Below are positions 7,101 to 7,644 of a stretch of DNA of 7,644 nucleotides, piece after piece. Under the pieces are notes generated by a model that searched no databases, was not told the DNA's origin, and was given only the letters and a program-made list of their open reading frames with translations. Every line of letters begins with the position of its first letter. The first letter of the stretch is position 1. This DNA is from JBBTCJ01 sp038043285 (GTDB lineage Bacteria > Planctomycetota > Phycisphaerae > UBA1845). A program made the position numbers and the translations under genes. The stretch covers positions 1 to 7,644 of the forward strand of contig JBBTCJ010000099.1 in the NCBI GenBank assembly GCA_038043285.1. The letters are read 5' to 3'.

Positions 7101-7570
7101 ACATTGTGATTGACTGTCCGGACTCGGCAGTGTTGCAGACGACTTTCAAGTGTGCCAAGCTTGGGTGTTCCCCCGAGCCGGAGAACCCGCCCAACTGGAG
7201 CGCACGGTGCGGGACGTCCAACCTTCACGTCACCGGACCGGAGATTGTTCCCAGTTCGAGTTACTCCTTAGAGGCGCGGAAGCCGATCACTGCCGGCTCA
7301 AACTCTGCGTGTCGCTCGCTCAAGCTTCCGGTCAGCACGGGCTTGTGGGGCAATGTCGACAACGACCCGCAGCTCAACGTGCTGGATTTGGCTGCGACGG
7401 TCGATAAGGTGAAGGATTTGTGGATCGGGACGTTGCCGAAACCTCGGACGCAACTGCAAGGCGACACCCCAGACCCCTTGGCGAACGTGAACGTCCTGGA
7501 CATTGCCAGCGTCGTCGATGCACTGAAATCGATTCCCTACCGATATCCTGGACCGCAGGACTGTCCTTAG
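4184..7570 (+). CDS. Exported sulfatase with Cys-rich insertions and dockerin-like C-terminus
   Basis: A 1128-residue secreted sulfatase expected to hydrolyse sulfate esters, probably on sulfated polysaccharides; the substrate cannot be read. Residues 1-31 form a signal peptide (RR-containing start, hydrophobic FIAALLSLLTAV, likely cleavage after GVA). The catalytic domain covers about 38-600. Calcium ligands are Asp46, Asp47, Asp418 and Asn419. Cys114 in CSPTR is the residue converted to formylglycine, with Arg118. Further active-site residues are Lys168 and His170 (GKWH), His338 (NAPHGP) and Lys432 (GHGKGS). The WYDVTDVLECTNL segment matches the usual sulfatase C-terminal subdomain. Cys-rich loops interrupt it at 65-83 and 238-313, and more cysteines lie at 541-640. 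Residues about 645-1045 are beta-rich and unrecognised. Residues 1053-1128 are dockerin-like. The length is about twice that of a plain sulfatase. No frameshift is seen. Activity would need a formylglycine-generating enzyme encoded elsewhere. Confidence 0.92.
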   Translation: MQSQACRRVVWSRSFIAALLSLLTAVSPGVADPVASPGNVVIVVLDDVSVDELSVYAGYPLAEACGNQDQCVHPIAGCNTCSCPSFPAFPDTPFITSLANEGVIFKNAYSNPTCSPTRTTIQTGRYAFRTGVGLPGDGFGPREQTIPEVLRSIAPQPSPSYSSAAIGKWHMSTEKQFDACGPVLFGGYDYFIGTETNIGDYCSWRKTRASRGVPDCITDDRLAYATTDNVDDAIRWVCGLDSCGDGLCAGGETGEGCPADCVLQNQCNNDRQCTGQENFISCPGDCTAAPVCGNGVCEAGERYCSMCPEQDDCVAEMTPLCSNPRANWFLSLAFNAPHGPTEVPCAGVNNCVPLVVPPPPEEVGTRGICRRVQAYAGDTEGRTSVRRVLEIVDCELSRFYAAMPQDMRDNTTFIILGDNGSADTRWNAGHGKGSVYDAGSRVPLIVSGKNVINTSGVTRVAASLVNTTDIFSTALELMGVDVPAALPGVALDSTSLVPILDNPYFADTLRDTAYVEAFNNNCTGDWKRAIRDYQYKLVQTCPACTDGTCCFVGTELCTEEWYDVTDVLECTNLETNRPPEPELTTLLNAVAALRAKLPEDVLCTATPDPNNPTNACQGCTDEADCPTELTCHTTTSHECCDPAEFITVQWIGPPAVPGPQAGVDYSVYSVIEDGVCMPPDVVLRTTNKGTFQVTEYRIGRANGNNAIPIGAVTTAWIPGQATNINVMIGNSGTGLKVADVATVDIDAQEPGITYSGARLELAGSLTDRAEVSPVGTMGGRISGDVAGTVKHVNAYAIGEAAQDDGELKFAGLAPGAIVELASHPLGSTLRVTGPVPSDAEIRVMDSSGFVGPVIIEAEFNGKLCAAGLVNTTNTWTATVPPNMDVLFGVNGQLCNNSSSQGCSTECVTPCTTPLDLPAAEIPAIAKNRYVSFIVPSGAADSQLVVSLDSLPPDFSAHEGETRFVNYVRDSSGNIVIDCPDSAVLQTTFKCAKLGCSPEPENPPNWSARCGTSNLHVTGPEIVPSSSYSLEARKPITAGSNSACRSLKLPVSTGLWGNVDNDPQLNVLDLAATVDKVKDLWIGTLPKPRTQLQGDTPDPLANVNVLDIASVVDALKSIPYRYPGPQDCP
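4895..5122 (+). other. Cys-rich CGxGxCxxGE repeats within the sulfatase domain
   Basis: Residues 238-313 of the sulfatase hold three consecutive units of the pattern CGxGxCxxGE...CPxDC. They begin SCGDGLCAGGE (242-252), QCNNDRQCTGQE (266-277) and VCGNGVCEAGE (291-301). The first two end CPADC and CPGDC; the last ends CPEQDDC. The middle unit is degenerate. Similar 'CGNGVCE.GE' units are known from secreted proteins of planctomycetes and myxobacteria, where they are taken to be small disulfide-stabilised modules. Here they sit between the segment after GKWH and the NAPHGP strand, inside the catalytic fold. Confidence 0.75.
7340..7567 (+). other. Dockerin-like calcium-loop repeats at the sulfatase C-terminus
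   Basis: Two related repeats occur. The first (residues 1053-1077) has an EF-hand-type loop with acidic or amide ligands at positions 1, 3, 5, 9 and 12: Asn1057, Asp1059, Asp1061, Asn1065 and Asp1068, followed by LAATVDKV. The second (1091-1114) repeats NVNVLDIASVVDAL, with Asn1103 and Asp1106 aligned but an irregular first half. The protein ends PYRYPGPQDCP. This is the dockerin type I plan in the divergent form seen on many planctomycete exported proteins. The partner and function of that form are not established. Confidence 0.7.
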
Positions 7571-7591
7571 AGCCGAGCGCACGCAGACACC

Positions 7592-7644
7592 ATGACCAGG
7601 AAAATGCGACAGCTCTGTGTGTTAACCTTGCTCGGCAGCGCCGG
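7592..7644 (+). CDS. Exported protein, N-terminal start only (3' partial)
   Basis: ATG 7592 opens a frame that stays open to the window end and reads MTRKMRQLCVLTLLGSAG: a basic start followed by a hydrophobic stretch, typical of a signal peptide. It begins 21 bases after the sulfatase stop with no terminator visible between, so co-transcription is likely. ATG 7604 is an alternative start. There is no strong Shine-Dalgarno. The function cannot be judged from 17 codons. Confidence 0.5.
   Translation, partial: MTRKMRQLCVLTLLGSA

Overview
The window is GC-rich bacterial DNA with every supported gene on the + strand. It most resembles a planctomycete (Phycisphaerae/Pirellula-like) chromosome. 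The main reason is the large secreted sulfatase with a dockerin-like pair of calcium-loop repeats at its C-terminus and the ending 'YPGPQDCP', a combination I associate with that phylum. The assignment is inference; no rRNA or housekeeping marker is present.

Left part (1-3484): a short phage packaging module. It has the C-terminal part of a beta-class DNA methyltransferase, cut by the window edge, then a Nu1-like small terminase subunit, then a complete GpA-family large terminase with ATPase, zinc ribbon and nuclease parts. Between the methyltransferase stop and the likely small-terminase start is a cluster of TGCCA/TGGCA dyads (617-706), placed where a packaging recognition site or operator would be expected. 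The portal, protease and capsid genes that normally follow the large terminase are absent.

Middle (about 3490-4043): the terminase ends almost directly against the C-terminal part of an ISKra4-like transposase. It lacks its N-terminal half, so it is an insertion-sequence remnant. The simplest reading is a prophage remnant whose late genes were lost at an IS-associated junction. The stretch 4044-4183 holds a sigma-70-like promoter and a strong Shine-Dalgarno for the next gene.

Right part (4184-7644): an intact 1128-residue exported sulfatase. All expected active-site residues are visible, but it carries cysteine-rich insertions, including three CGxGxCxxGE-type repeats inside the catalytic domain, a long unrecognised beta-rich region, and the dockerin-like tail. 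A second exported protein begins 21 bases later and runs off the window. The left and right halves seem functionally unrelated. I found no CRISPR array, tRNA, rRNA or clearly new multi-gene system; the most unusual items are the architecture of the sulfatase and the dyad cluster before the small terminase gene.
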